A stretch of 64,000 nt of DNA from Tilletia caries. Its lineage: Eukaryota; Basidiomycota; Exobasidiomycetes; Tilletiales; Tilletiaceae. A program made the translations under genes and the position numbers. Position 1 is the stretch's first letter, and each line of letters begins with the position of its first letter. Below the pieces are notes generated by a model. It was given only the letters and a program-made list of their open reading frames with translations. It ran no database searches and had not been told where the DNA came from. The stretch spans positions 620,001-684,000 of the forward strand of contig JALUTQ010000046.1 of assembly GCA_032718865.1 (NCBI GenBank), given 5' to 3'. Positions 21,776-33,229 of this stretch are shown one piece after another.

Positions 21776-22985
21776 CAGTGAGGTGGGTGTAGAGTTTGTG
21801 AGGAACAATAGGAGGAGGAAAGAGAGAGAGGGGACGTAAAATAATCAGCTCAGGGATCTGCACCCTGCGGGCCGTGTCATCTTATACGATTTAGTCCGCC
21901 GTGTTACATGGCATCATTTGGCGGATTGTGTTCGCTGGAAATTGCGAATACTTGCCCCCCCTCCCCCTGGCGCTTGTGGGCGGCGTGCGGCCTTCAACTC
22001 GGTTTCTGGTCACTCGCTGAGTACTGCCAACCCGTACCATTAAAATGAGCTCAAGCCTGCGCTGCGGTCCATGGAGTTGATGCTTGATGAGCGGCGATGT
22101 TGGCGAGAATCCAAGGAGAGATGGAGCACCACTGCACCAGCTGTCAGACCAACCCCGCAGATTTGATTCGGTCCTGCAACTCTCCTCAGGGCGGACGGTA
22201 TCGACGAGTGTGGGGAAGTGAAATGTCACTGCTGGAGCCGACCGGGAGGGACTCCAAATCTCATTATTCCGGGCTGTGATGGAGAGGGCCGCCTCATCGT
22301 CGTGAAAGGTTGATGATTGATGGTCGTCGCCGGAAAGCGCTGCTCTTCGACCCAAATCACCGGAAAGCGAGGCGCGAGTGCACCGCGAGGATCGACCGAC
22401 AGCATGCTGCTGACCGTAGAAAGACGGAAGGCTTCTGTGCGCTAAGTCGGGAACGAATGTGATGTTGCCTGCTTATTGGGTCCATCTCGACTCTCGTTCT
22501 ATCTGTGCAGCGTGCTAAGTAGTAGCGTGCTTCGCGCTTCGCTTCTCTCAAGGGAAGGACACGGCTGTCGGGCTTGGCTCGGAGGCTGTCAGAGACGAGG
22601 TTCCGAAGCCGGAAGGTGGAACTCTCCGGCCACGTCTCGGTGTCTGTTTCCACTTTCCTTTCGTCGCACAAAGGGGAAGCGGGGCGAGCGGGGAGCGAGC
22701 CCAGGAAATTAATTTTCGGCGGTAGACTCGGCGAGGTTCGGGTCGGGAGATATTTGCTGAGGTAAGCGACCGAGGGAGGGGGCCATGAACGCAACAAACA
22801 AACCACAGCCAGAAACGTTCCATGGTCAGCTGAGCTATAGCACCTATACGATAAAGAATCACTAAATTACTCTCAGCCAGACCTCCAGGAGTAACTGAGC
22901 GTCAGCAGGACCGGCCAGGCGCGACTGTGTTCGGCGGCGAACGTTTATCGGCCTCCTCAGCGTGTTCCAGGTTGAGCATTGAGCA
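21776..22985. promoter_or_regulatory. Divergent promoter region GH32 / amine oxidase
   Basis: 1.2 kb between two divergent start codons. No ORF with coding character and no transposon end seen. GC-rich short runs occur at 21955-21975. Confidence 0.5.
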
Positions 22986-24709
22986 ATGGCGACAGCAACA
23001 CACGATATCATCATTGTCGGCGCAGGCATCGCTGGGCTGTCGGCTGCCCTCGACCTACTCAGACTTTCCACGCCTGACTCGGTATCTTCCAATGCAACTG
23101 CGTTACCAGGCGGAATAGGAGACCATTCGGCGAAACTTCGTCCGCGCATTCGAGTCATCATCCTCGAAGCAAGGGACCGGGTCGGGGGAAGGATTCACAC
23201 CGATGGCGACGGAAACGATAACGCCATCGACCTCGGGGCCAGTTTCGTTCACGGAACGCACGATAACCCTCTCACTGAGTTGGGCAAGGAAGTCCCATTT
23301 TCCCTCTACCTTCCAACCGCGGCCTCAAGTTCGCGCTATCTCAGCCACAATGCAAAGGGACAATCGCTTTCAGCACAGAAGGCCGACCGAATGGACTACA
23401 TCACCTTCAGCGCCGTCTTCTCCCGGCTCCGAAATTTGGCGCAAGAGCATCCTGATCTCCTCATCGATCAGTCGGTCAGCATGCAGGAGGCTCTTGTCTC
23501 TGCGGAGGATGTATATCGCAAAGCGCTGTGGTCGAAGGAAGCCGGAGAGGAGGACATCGATGCCGATACGGTCGAAGCAGCGAGGGAGCTCATGTCCGTC
23601 TGGGCTGGGTGGACAGGGGCTCCGCTCGATGAGGTTGCGCTCAAGTGGTGGGGTTTCGAGAAAGAATACGAGGGCGAGGACGCCGTCGTTAAGGAAGGAT
23701 ACGGGCCCACTCTGATCGAATGGTACCGGCGAGAAGTCTGTGCCCACGGTGGCGAGATCCTGCTGAACACTGAGGTCACGAGCATCTGTGATAGTGACGA
23801 GGGTGAGGCTACTCGAGCTAGTAGCGAGCGACCTTTCAGCGACATGTCGTCGTCGATGGACTGACACTTACGCGCTCCTTGCACCTTGACACAGATGACG
23901 GGATCGCAGTAACCTCACGAGACTCAATTTCGGGCCAGGAGCGAACGCTGTCGGCAGGTCGAATGATCTGTACGCTTCCGCTCGGTGTGCTACAGTACCA
24001 CATCAAGGAAGAGTCCAAGTCTCTATTCCAACCACCGCTTCCCGCCCGAAGGCTCGATGCTCTCCGACGACTGGGCAACGGGCTCTTGAACAAGGTCGTG
24101 CTGCGATACCAGACGGCATGGTGGAGAGATCCTACCTTGACGGATGAACAACGGAATCCTCAGCTCATGCTCTGCCCATCGTCTATCAAGGTATCATCGG
24201 ATGGGTCGCTCAAGAGGGACTCGACATCGCCAGCTCCGCAATCCTCTGCCCTTGATCAGCTCAGACACGGTCCGTTCTTCATCTATGACTACGACGTGGT
24301 GAAGTCCCAACCGACGCTCACGGCGTTTATTGCCCCACCTCTGGCCGAAGCACTCGAATCCGAGGCGGACGAAGAGATTGCAGAAGTCCTGCACAGACGA
24401 CTTGTGGACTACGTCTGCGCTCAAACCACGCCTGAACCTCCCAGAGGTGTCATTGTGACGCGTTGGAGGCACGACCCGTTCTCGCGAGGCAGCTACACAT
24501 TCCTGCGCAATTCCGACCAGGAAAACGGCACTCCGGGCAGCACACCTCTGGATTTCGACGAGCTCGCTCGACCTTTATGGGACGGTCGACTGGGATTCGC
24601 AGGCGAGCATTGCCACGCAGATTGCTATGCCAGCGTGCATGGAGCGCTGCTGAGTGGACGGCGAGAGGCTGCGCGTATCTGGAGCGAGATTCGGCGCACT
24701 TCGACGTAG
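22986..24709 (+). CDS. FAD-dependent amine (polyamine) oxidase
   Basis: A 543-residue flavoprotein in two exons (22986-23802, 23895-24709). The N-terminal FAD site is IIIVGAGIAGLSAALDLL, followed by EARDRVGGRIHT (the GG doublet motif of the amine-oxidase family) and LGASFVHG, the usual histidine-containing loop of polyamine oxidases. The C-terminal part has RWRHDPFSRGSYTF and RLGFAGEHCH, where the flavin is contacted again. This matches Fms1/spermine-oxidase-like enzymes, which oxidise polyamines or related amines with O2. No peroxisomal SKL is visible (C-terminus RRTST), so it is probably cytosolic. Substrate not determined. Confidence 0.92.
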
Positions 24710-24845
24710 TTCGCGAATCCTACCGGCCAAGAACTAAAACGGAGCGCGGTGGATGTACAATATCTGTTTCGATAGCAGGAACGTAATGGTACCGCGCCGG
24801 ATACGGCGGTACAGAAAATCGAAGGCTCAGAGCGGCTCGACACGA

Positions 24846-25418
24846 TCATGACGACTTGGGCTTGGAGAGAGCGGCAGCTGCTGGCAGGGTAAGCTGCCAC
24901 CACGTTGTGAATGCCATAGTGAGGAACCCATGACTGCAGCCCCAAAGGTTCTCGGGGGTGGCCTGTGCGAACGATACGCGCATTTGGCATGCTTCAGCAC
25001 CCACTTGAGCGATAAGAGTATATGGGGCGGCACCACTCACCGAGATCTTCTCTGCAGCTGTCCCGAGGCTGAAGGGGATAAAACGCGGAGCTTGAAGCAA
25101 GATCGTCGACGCGGCAGCATGGTACACGACGAGGGCGGCGACCAGAGCTCGCTTGCACGGCAGCACATCCGGCAGCGCCGCGACGAGCAGGGACGAGACC
25201 GCGATACCGGTCGTGAGGGCGCCGAAGAGCTTGAGCATGACGATCGTGGTGTTCGTCATGTCGAGGAAGGGCAGGCTGCGGGTGAAGAAGAGGGCCATGA
25301 TGCCGAGGGGAAGCTCGAGCAGGACGTGGACGAGGAAGACGAGGTTGATGGGGTGGGGCGGTGGGGGCGCGCCTGGCCCGACGGCCGCGATGGTAGCTCC
25401 TCCTCCTGCAGTCGGCAT
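24846..25418 (-). CDS. Small multi-pass membrane protein, unknown
   Basis: A 164-residue product in two exons (25418-25041, 24962-24846). The start ATG at 25418 was preferred; another in-frame ATG at 25508 would add 30 Pro/His-rich residues. Four hydrophobic segments are seen: INLVFLVHVLLELPLGIMALFF, MLKLFGALTTGIAVSSLLVAAL, RALVAALVVYHAAASTILLQA and a final one after ATPENLWGCSHGF. The conserved-looking polar pieces between helices suggest a real family of small fungal tetraspan proteins, but I cannot name it. Its promoter abuts the left terminal repeat of the next transposon (25593). Confidence 0.7.
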   Translation of the reverse strand: MPTAGGGATIAAVGPGAPPPPHPINLVFLVHVLLELPLGIMALFFTRSLPFLDMTNTTIVMLKLFGALTTGIAVSSLLVAALPDVLPCKRALVAALVVYHAAASTILLQAPRFIPFSLGTAAEKISVSGAAPYTLIAQVGAEACQMRVSFAQATPENLWGCSHGFLTMAFTTWWQLTLPAAAALSKPKSS

Positions 25419-25592
25419 TCTGGTCGGCGCGTGAGGGTGGGGTGCAGACGATGGGGGTGGATGTCGTCCACCTCGATGCCCCCATCCACCCGCCGCGCTT
25501 CCCAACATGCTCAGAACGGAACGTCACGCGTCATGCGTCATGGTGGGAAAGGTTACTGCTCGGAGCCTTTTCCCTTTTCCGAGCAGCCTTTT

Positions 25593-25653
25593 TATGGAAC
25601 GCCGTTTGGGTCAGCCTTTCAGGTCGCCCAACATTTTTCCAGGGTCGCCCAAA
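25593..25653 (+). repeat. Terminal inverted repeat, element 1 left
   Basis: Starts TATGGAACGCCGTTTGGG and ends in CAGGGTCGCCCAAA; the partner is 30371-30431. Confidence 0.92.
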
Positions 25654-25772
25654 AAGCACGACCACCATTTAGCACCACACACAGCAACTCTCTTCTCTTT
25701 AGCCAGCTTCTACAGACACCACAAGCTTCGCGCCTTTTCAGATTGACAAGGAGCACACACCAGGGGCGCAGC

Positions 25773-27170
25773 ATGAGCAGCGGAGTCGATAACCACGGCC
25801 AGCAGATCAAGTAAGCATTTCCGTTCATGTCCTGCTAGCATCACCTGGGACTGACTGACTGAGGCTCTTTAATTTCTTCCAACCTTCAGTGTGACAGCAT
25901 TGATAGCAGAGTTCCATGCTCACTTCGAGGCATTCGTGCGACCTACGGAGCTCATGCTCAATCAGCCCGTCCCGGACCCGTTGCTTGTCCCTCTACACCT
26001 TGCCACGATCCAGGAAGGATTCGACCTTATCGCACCTTTCTCAACACTGCTGCCAGAGGACACGTACGCACAAGCAGTCAGGCAGCTCCTACGGCTGAGA
26101 TCACAGCTTGAATCACTTGAACGAAACATTCCTGGCCAGGCCCGGCAAGTCTGGAGTCTCAGCTCGAAGGGACAATGGGTTTTTGAACATCGACAGCGAC
26201 GTACTGGCCGAGCTTTGCGAGCTGCGCGTAAGCGACACCCGGATTGCGGCTTTGTTTGGCTGCTCAGCCTCTACCATCAAGCGCCGACGACAAGAAGCGG
26301 GACTACAGAAGCAACGAAGCGAGATGACTTTGGACGAACTCTGTGCTGTGAGTCGCTGCTGGCCTGTGGCCCAATAATCCTCATTTGCTCCTCATCACCT
26401 TTCACCTCTCTTACGCAGTCCATTGAACGCGTTCAAGAAATGGGTACGGGCGAGGCTGGAGAGAGATGCTTGACTGGAGCATTGTCAGCGGTAGGCATCT
26501 CAGTGAGCAGGGCAATGATCCGGGCTGCCGTTCGAACACTCGATCCGTTCCCAGTCTCACCCCGTTGGCAAACAGCTCTGCAACGCCGCACGTACTTTGT
26601 GCCATTTGTCAACTCCCTGTGGCATCTGGATGGGCATAACAAGCTCATTCGATGGCGCATAGTTATACATGGCTGCATTGGCGGCAAAACTCGAGTGGTC
26701 ACCTATATGAAGGCCAACTCCGACAATACCGCCGCCTCTGTCCGGACAGCGTTCCTCGAAGCCGTGGACAAGTGGGGATTGCCAAGTCGAGTACGTGCGG
26801 ACTTCGGCGGAGAGAATCTTGGGGTGAAGGAGGTGATGGAAGAACGAAGGGGTCAGTACAGATCTTGAACCTCGCGCTTATATTGGTTTTGCTTTAGCTG
26901 AACTCATGCCAACGATTGTTCAATCCAGGCCAGGGTCGGGCGTTGTTCATACAAGGTAGTTCGACACACAATCAGCGCATTGAGCGGTTGTGGGTAGATC
27001 TGCAACGGTTGACGGCGATCGACCATCTTATCCCTCCTTCTCTGTTGGACATTGGACTGCAAGAACGCTGGCGAGCCGCGCTACCTCCGTCTTGGCCACC
27101 TTCCGAAGACTTTGGTATCAATGCTTACGGACAACTACTTCAGCTGATCGGACAGCATCTACATCTATGA
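25773..27170 (+). pseudogene. Integrase-core DDE transposase, one frameshift
   Basis: Four exons: 25773-25810, 25890-26347, 26419-26851, 26929-27170. The N-terminal region is helical; a helix-turn-helix follows (SDTRIAALFGCSASTIKRRR, about 26236-26295). The integrase-like core has SLWHLDGHNKLIRW (first Asp), GLPSRVRADFGGEN (second Asp) and HNQRIERLW (Glu), which is the pattern of the widespread animal and fungal integrase-core proteins and resembles retroviral integrase rather than hAT or Tc1. The exons add up to 3n+1: one extra base near 26130-26145 moves the frame before the HTH. All other junctions keep frame. The copy is therefore probably inactive unless that base is an assembly error. 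Confidence 0.78.
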
Positions 27171-27395
27171 CCAATGAGCATCACATTTCTGGTTTTGAAT
27201 CGTTTGTCTAGTTTGAGTGGAAGAGTGTCTGCGTTTTTATGATGAATGAAGGGCAAGAATCGTGGGGAGTTTTAGGCGGTAGGTAGTCGAATACTCGAAT
27301 CACGACCGAGAGCGGAGAGACGAGAGGCATGGCATAGAATTGTGCATCAATAGTCTTGCATCGCGACGAAGTCGTTCTGCGCCGTCTGCGCCGTC

Positions 27396-29270
27396 TCAGT
27401 CAACAGCGACGATGGAGTCGACCGATGAGTTCCTTCGTCGTCGCTTGGAAGTCTTCGCCGTTGACTGCTTTGCTGTCGTTCCCTTCGCCTTTCCTTTTCG
27501 ACGTTTGCCGGCCGCGGTGATCTGTTTGGCAACGATACAGAGCATGCACTGCCAATCGTCAGGGATATCATCGATGCTTGCGAACCTTGCCCCGGCCAAG
27601 ATGCACTCGTCGTGATACCAGCGCACCGGACACTTTTCTTCCGAAGCGCACTGTATCCATTGGCTGGTGAGAGCTTGGCCCATACCCTTGCAGAGGCACC
27701 AGGCCTTCAAATCCTCAAACTCCTTGATGCGAGTATTGCGCTCCTCTTTGGGATCTTCCGAGAGGAAGTCTTCGGGGAGATGAATACCCGCAAGATTGGA
27801 GCGGAAGAAAGCGTGCTGAGAGATCAGAGAAGACCACGTTATGAACCGTGAGGTGTCAGTACGACTGTACGAGCTTGGATTGATTCTGACTGATTCATGG
27901 TTTCATTCGCTCACGCTATAGTCAAGGGGAAGTCCACCACATGCTGTTGTGTTGGGCCCCAGCTTGCGCGGAATGGAATCATAGCCGTTCAGCTGAACAG
28001 AAAAGGGAAAGAGATGATGTGTGATTAGCATAGCGTCTGCCCAAGTGCAGAGGTGGGCTGGTGGGCAGGTCCAAACTCACCTTTCGGTCGCACTGCATTT
28101 CATGATCTATAATGTACGTCCTGGGGAGCGGCAAGAGACAGTATGCGCACTCCGAGAAGTTGTTGATAGCGCGAGCGAGTTTTTCCGGAGGCGGGGGCGC
28201 AAAGTCTGGGAAGAAAAAGTACGTCCGAATGTCGTGTGGAATGGTTCGTTTATCATCCACAATGTAGCAGCAAGACTCTCTGTACTCCTTGCCCAAGGCA
28301 CTGCCGTCCATATCTTTGGCCTTGGTCTCTGAGGGCAAAAGTTCATGATCACTCCCAATGACCCTGCCGTACCTGTGTAATTCAAACAAAAAGAAGTATG
28401 AAAAGTCCGAGGCCTGGATCAGAACCTGATGCAGCGTGTGTGGATTATAATCTGTAGTCTTTGAGACAGGCAGTAGTGGACCATAATCTACTCACTGGAA
28501 TCCGTTTACGGTGAGGTCCCACTTCTTCTGGAAGCCGGCAATGATGATGGCCATGACTTCATCAGCCGTGGATTCCATGGTGATCTGATCCTTGGGTTCG
28601 AACACGCATCCTTGCTTCCACAGGAAAGCAGTGATGTTGCTCTCCCCTGGCTTAGATGCCATTCGCGCACTCCAAAGGTCACCAGGGAGGAAAATGATCT
28701 GAATGGGACGAATAAGAAGCAACATTAAAGAGTTAGAACTGGACACACGATCAGGATGTACATGACAGCCGCACTTACCTTGCCTTGATGGATCTTCACG
28801 GGAGCTGCAGCCTTAGGAGGCCGACCACGCGTAGTCATCACCTTGGCTGTGTGGCTCGCGTATGCAAACTTGTGCGCGGCAGTGGTGAAGCTGGAACCGG
28901 TAGCGATGCCAGGAAAGGGCGAGGCAGAGCTGGTTGGGGCCGACTGACGGGCAAATGTGGTAACTGAGGGGCTCGAACCCGACGATTGACGGTCACCAAT
29001 GGTTGATTCGACGCGTTCCTGGGACGTCGAAGCATTGTCTGATGCGTCTGCAGCTCCAACAGCTGTCCCAGTCTTTCCGTGGCGTTCGGCATCTTTGAGT
29101 ACGAAGTCGATGAGCTTTTCTCTGCTGGCGGACTCTGGCATGTCCATAGCCATTGCAAGGAGAGCGTCGTACTGTAGACGGTTCACGATACCCTCGCTCA
29201 GAGATGCAACAGCAGTCGCATAATTGATAAGACGTAACACACTCACTCGTTCCTTGTTCGATGATGACAT
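27396..29270 (-). CDS. PHD-finger protein carried by element 1
   Basis: A five-exon model (29270-28779, 28698-28496, 28372-28081, 27992-27915, 27815-27396) keeps frame throughout and yields 494 residues. The N-terminal third is helical, then Ser/Thr-rich; RGRPPKAAAP near 28810 resembles an AT-hook. The middle (IIFLPGDLWSARM... YFFFPDFAPPPPEKLARAI) is not recognised. The C-terminus has a PHD-type zinc finger: WCLCKG, CPVRWYHDECI, DDWQCMLC, i.e. Cys4-His-Cys3 spacing, followed by a basic tail. PHD fingers commonly read histone H3 tails, so a role in choosing target chromatin or controlling the transposase is plausible but inferred. Unlike the transposase opposite it, the frame is intact. The gene ends 225 bp from the transposase stop, tail to tail. 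Confidence 0.75.
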
Positions 29271-30370
29271 GATGGATGCGTGATAGAGTGCGAGGAAGCA
29301 CAGAGCTGGATGGCGAGGTTATCAGTCAGTGGAGTGAAGAGGTCAAGAGGATGGATGGGCTGGAGGCAACAAGGAAGCAGTGAAAATTTTCTCGGCTGAT
29401 AACTCATTTCAATGACCCTTTCTCATTTCAGTGCATGATCATGCCCGTGCATCGTTATGTATTGTCACAGGTCGACGCGGGTGAGAGGTTGGGGGGTATG
29501 CAACCCGGGGACGAGTCTGAAGAGGGGAGGTGTAGGTGGTCAGTGACTTGGTGCAATCCCACGCGCAGACATGAATGGTGGAGCGACAGCTTACGTGTTT
29601 TTGGCCTTTGGGATCTGAAACGGCGCAAAGCACAATATACAAAAGCTGTCAGCAGAGCATCGCACCGCGTGCGCAGTAAGGACTACTGCCTATGAACCTG
29701 CCTTCACAACCTTGGTATGGAGTCCGTTGAGCCCCGGTGTGTGTGCCGTACACTGTACAGCTTGCGAGTAGCTGTGAAAGATTGTAATCGATTATCAGTG
29801 AACGAAGTAATGGATGCATGCCGTGATTCGGGAAGTAGCCGTCTCACTTTACACAGCACCCGAGCCCTGATCACACGCGCACAGGACAGAGTGGCTCGCC
29901 GGCCAATGATTCATCGTTGCTGCGCGGTCGTGTGGCTGTAAGGCAGGGTGCAGCGCAAGAGAATGGTGATGAGCATTGAGCACTGTGCATGTAGGAAAGC
30001 GGGCGCGCTCACCTCAGGTCAAAAATGTATGGCCCTTGAAGCCTGCCGCCAAGACGAGATTCGAGAGCGCGCAAAGCGCAAGCTGTAGCCGGCAAGGAGC
30101 AGGCGTGAAGATCCGAAGAGGCTGCAACAATAAGGATTGAACAAGGTTGGAGATGACTGGCGAGAGAAGAAGTGATCAGCGATTGGTACCAGCAGTAAGC
30201 ACCCAGCTGGACAGCGGCGGAGAAAGGAGAAGGGTCCGCAGAGTCGGCAGAAAAGCGCGCGCGAGACGTGCTGCAAGACAGGCGCAGACGGATAGGCGCA
30301 GCAATGGGCGCTGCGTGGGTTTGAGGATGGGTAGGGGTGATTGGGCAGTGGTATACTTAGTAGTGGAAAG
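29271..30370. other. Right non-coding part of element 1
   Basis: 1.1 kb between the PHD gene start and the right terminal repeat; it should hold that gene's promoter. No ORF of substance, no repeats noticed. Confidence 0.5.
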
Positions 30371-30431
30371 TTTGGGCGACCCTGGAAAAATGTGGGGCGA
30401 CCTGAAAGGCTGACCCAATCGGCGTTCCATA
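30371..30431 (-). repeat. Terminal inverted repeat, element 1 right
   Basis: Inverted partner of 25593-25653; ends GGCGTTCCATA. Confidence 0.92.
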
Positions 30432-30444
30432 CGAGCAGAAAGTG

Positions 30445-30459
30445 TATGGAACGCCGTTA
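30445..30459 (+). repeat. Outer part of element 3 left terminal repeat
   Basis: Fifteen bases TATGGAACGCCGTTA cut off from the rest of the repeat (31984-32052) by the insertion of element 2 at the TA dinucleotide. Confidence 0.85.
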
Positions 30460-30523
30460 GCGTCAGGCTTGCGAAAAATCGCGTTCGACGAAATCCAATC
30501 GACTCCGACGAGCTCACCACGAC
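30460..30523 (+). repeat. Element 2 left terminal inverted repeat
   Basis: 64 bp, identical to the reverse complement of 31918-31981. Confidence 0.95.
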
Positions 30524-31917
30524 GCTCATGACTTCCACCGCCTCACTGACTCCTAATCTCACACCTGATCATCATGAAAACAGTTCGGCTTATCACTGGC
30601 TGGGAACAGCTGCGCTGATGGAGCTCTCTCTCTGCACTCCCGTGGTGGCCCGCTCTTGACCGCTGACCTCTGGAAGCGTTTACCGTCCTGCAGCTCACAC
30701 TTCTCCCCTGTTCGCTATTCCACACCGCAGACACCAGGGACATGCCAATGCGGCAACGGACGGCTCTGTTACCTGCGCACTGCACAAGTAGATGGTGAGT
30801 TCATCCTGTCGGTTGCTGGGTCGCAGGAGCTTCATGCAGCAGCTGATGTACTCTACTCTCTCTTTCACTTCCCACAGATCCCTCTCCATGCGCTTCTCTC
30901 CTGCGCGCCCTTATCGCTCTCGCGGACAATGTCCTTCTCTGCTGCGTCGCCCATCTCTCTCTCTCTCTCCTTCGGTGCGCGCCTCTCTCTCGCCCCCGGA
31001 CGGTGCGTCGGTGCGCTTCTCTGTCGCGACTCGCGGTCCCTTCTCTCTTGTCTTAGATCCTTCTACATCCATACCTGCTCTGTCTCAAGGGCGCTTCCGC
31101 AACGTAAGCGCAGCTGTTCCCATGAGCAACGCGTTGTGATTCGACTGCTGGGGCTCGTTTGGACCATGAACCAATGATGCTGTGTATGTATGTTCTCCAA
31201 CCGAGATGTGATTACATAAGCAGCCGGCAGTGACTAGTGAGGCGACAGGAGCAGCAGCAGAATTCTGAGGGGAGCAAGTGGGCAGTCATGCGTAATGGGC
31301 AGCGCATGGAGGCAGACAGAGGGGGTATGTGCCTGGTCATGACAGTGATGATCCGCTGCTGGAAGAGGCGGGTGGGATGGGTTGCGACTTGCGGTGAGTA
31401 TGAAGGAGAAGTGGAGAACCCGACGCTGACAGCTTGTCCCTTCACCGCTTCCTCCAACTCATTTGCTTGATTGCAGTCTGTTACAACTTGCGGATGGCGC
31501 GCTGGTCCGAGGAAGGAAGAGGAGGAGATAGATGAGAGATTGTGCCATCCAGCAGCTTCTTGCGACCCTGGAGATTGCTGCATGCGAGGGGGTTGTCGGA
31601 CCTGTACGCGTAGGAAGTCGTTCAAGTATGCCTTTGCGTGGTCCGTGGATGATGCGCGCTCCAGGGACACGGATAGGGATCTGTGAGAAGTGTGAGAGAG
31701 ATGGATCAGCAGTGGGGATTGGAGAGGCAGAGTCGCTGTTCACAGGAGACCATGATGATGGAAAGGAGTTGTCAGCACCTGAGAACATGCACAACATCAA
31801 GGGAGTGAAGAGGAAGTCAGCGCGCGCACGTCAGAGCAGAGCAGAGCTGCTGAGATGGTTTCCATTGGGTTTCGTTTGTTGATGCGGCCATGAATAATGT
31901 TGGTGCCGCCTGTGCAA

Positions 31918-31981
31918 GTCGTGGTGAGCTCGTCGGAGTCGATTGGATTTCGTCGAACGCGATTTTTCGCAAGCCTGACGC
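31918..31981 (-). repeat. Element 2 right terminal inverted repeat
   Basis: Perfect partner of 30460-30523. Confidence 0.95.
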
Positions 31982-31983
31982 TA

Positions 31984-32052
31984 CAGCGAGTTGTTGAATG
32001 TTTGAGATTTGGCGGACTCAGCGCGAGAGTTTCATAGTGTATGAGACTCCAG
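31984..32052 (+). repeat. Inner part of element 3 left terminal repeat
   Basis: Starts CAGCGAGTTGTTGAATG and continues the sequence of 30445-30459; matched by 36638-36706 in inverse orientation. Confidence 0.9.
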
Positions 32053-32156
32053 GCAAGTGAGCCGTGAGACCCCAGCAACGAGACTCGCCTCGTCCTCCCC
32101 GTCTTCTTTGTGTAGTACGTTTGCTACGAGAGTCTAAGAAACTCAGCAATCCAGCA

Positions 32157-32585
32157 GGATGCGAGGAAGCCCAATGCTCAGCGTTCCCGTGAAGGATGCG
32201 AGGAATGCCCAATAATGCTCAGCAATCCCAGAAGGGATGCGAGGAACGCCCAATGCTCAGCAATCCCAGAAGGGATGCGAGGAACGCCCAATGCTCAGCA
32301 ATCCCAGAAGGATGCGAGGAAATCCCAAAGCTCAGCAACCCACGAGGAGCGCGAGAAGACTCAGACCGGGAGAACTAATTACTAATGCGAATATGATTGC
32401 GACGAGTCTAAGTAGCTCAGCGATCCGAAAGGATGCGAGGAAGCCCAATGCTCAGCGATCCCGTGAGGGATGCGAGGAATGCCAAATGCTCAGCAATCCC
32501 GTGAAGGATGCGAGGAATGCCCAATAATGCTCAGCGATCCCGTGAAGGATGCGAGGAATGCCCAATGCTCAGCAGCCCACCCGGG
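32157..32585 (+). repeat. Minisatellite in element 3
   Basis: About nine imperfect tandem units of 36-41 bp, each with GGATGCGAGGAA, GCCCAATGCTCAGC and TCCCGTGAA or TCCCAGAAG. The GCTCAGCG core recurs in opposite orientation near the other end of the element (36548-36582). No unique spacers, so not a CRISPR array. A G-run follows at 32583-32594. Confidence 0.85.
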
Positions 32586-33229
32586 GGGGGGGGCGGATGC
32601 GAGGAGACTCGAGTTGAGGGAAAGGGGGGAGAGGGGGGGGGGAGGGGAAGAACGGAGGTGAGCGCCTTTATATACACGTGTGGTGATATGAGGGCAACCG
32701 TTGCCACAGTGAACAAGTGGCCCAAGCACCAAGCCGAGGGCTTCACCTCATTTCGGAACAACCCGTTCCTAAGTTTTTCCGCGCGTGTGTTGTGTCTCCT
32801 CTGACATCTCACAACAGTCCGTCGTCCGTCAGGCCGCAGGCGTCAGTCAACACTCCAGTCAATCAACACAAGGCCACTGCTGTTCACATTCACACCTCTA
32901 CTATCGACAACCTCCACCACAGTCCGCGAGTCACTGGTACGCTTGGAATTCAGAGCATTGCTATTAACTAGCAATTGTGAGTGTCTCGATTATTGCCATC
33001 TTGAAATACGGACTCGCACTTCCTGCCCTATCATTTCTATATGCTGCTAAATGCATTCATATTTACTAACTGCTAACTCTCTTTGTACTTCCCTGTGGCC
33101 CTTTCATATCTGTCCTCAGCCCATTCGTGCAGTGAACGGTCTGCTCTTTGCCTTTCCTCATCATTCCCCACTCTTTTCCCCTTCCCTTCCCTTCCTCGAT
33201 CCTCTCCTATTCCGCGTTCAGCAAGAAAT
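32586..33229. other. Promoter side of the element 3 accessory gene
   Basis: Contains a G-rich stretch (32583-32650), TTTATATA at 32668 that could be a TATA box, and a pyrimidine-rich 5' leader up to 33229. No other gene seen. Confidence 0.45.

Larger units (their letters stand above)
25593..30431. mobile_element. Two-gene DNA transposon, integrase-type (element 1)
   Basis: A 4.8-kb element bounded by 61-bp inverted repeats (25593-25653 and 30371-30431) with two mismatches. The ends read TATGGAACGCCG. It carries an integrase-like DDE transposase on the plus strand and a PHD-finger gene on the minus strand, converging tail to tail. Target duplication: CGAGCAG lies directly right of the element and also left of it, but there separated by CCTTTT, so the exact left end is ambiguous; TA also flanks if the ends are taken as TGGAACGCC. 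Confidence 0.85.
30460..31981. mobile_element. Non-autonomous TA-target element (element 2)
   Basis: A 1522-bp insertion with perfect 64-bp inverted repeats (30460-30523 and 31918-31981) starting GCGTCAGGCTTGCG, flanked by a TA duplication (30458-30459, 31982-31983). Removing it restores the terminal repeat of element 3 exactly. TA duplication points to mobilisation by a Tc1/mariner-type enzyme. The 1.4-kb interior has no transposase; a plus-strand frame at 30656-31177 and another at 31532-31882 look like chance or fragments. Confidence 0.9.

Noticed and set aside
28960..28990. GGCTCGAACCC resembling a tRNA T-loop
   Set aside because: No acceptor stem, anticodon arm or D-arm around it; it lies in the first exon of the PHD gene.
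30656..31177. 173-codon frame inside element 2
   Set aside because: No motif, Ser/Leu/Cys-rich, and no matching splice or start context. Probably chance in a non-autonomous element.
32157..32585. Possible CRISPR array
   Set aside because: Units follow each other directly with no unique spacers and vary in length; the host is a eukaryote. It is a minisatellite.
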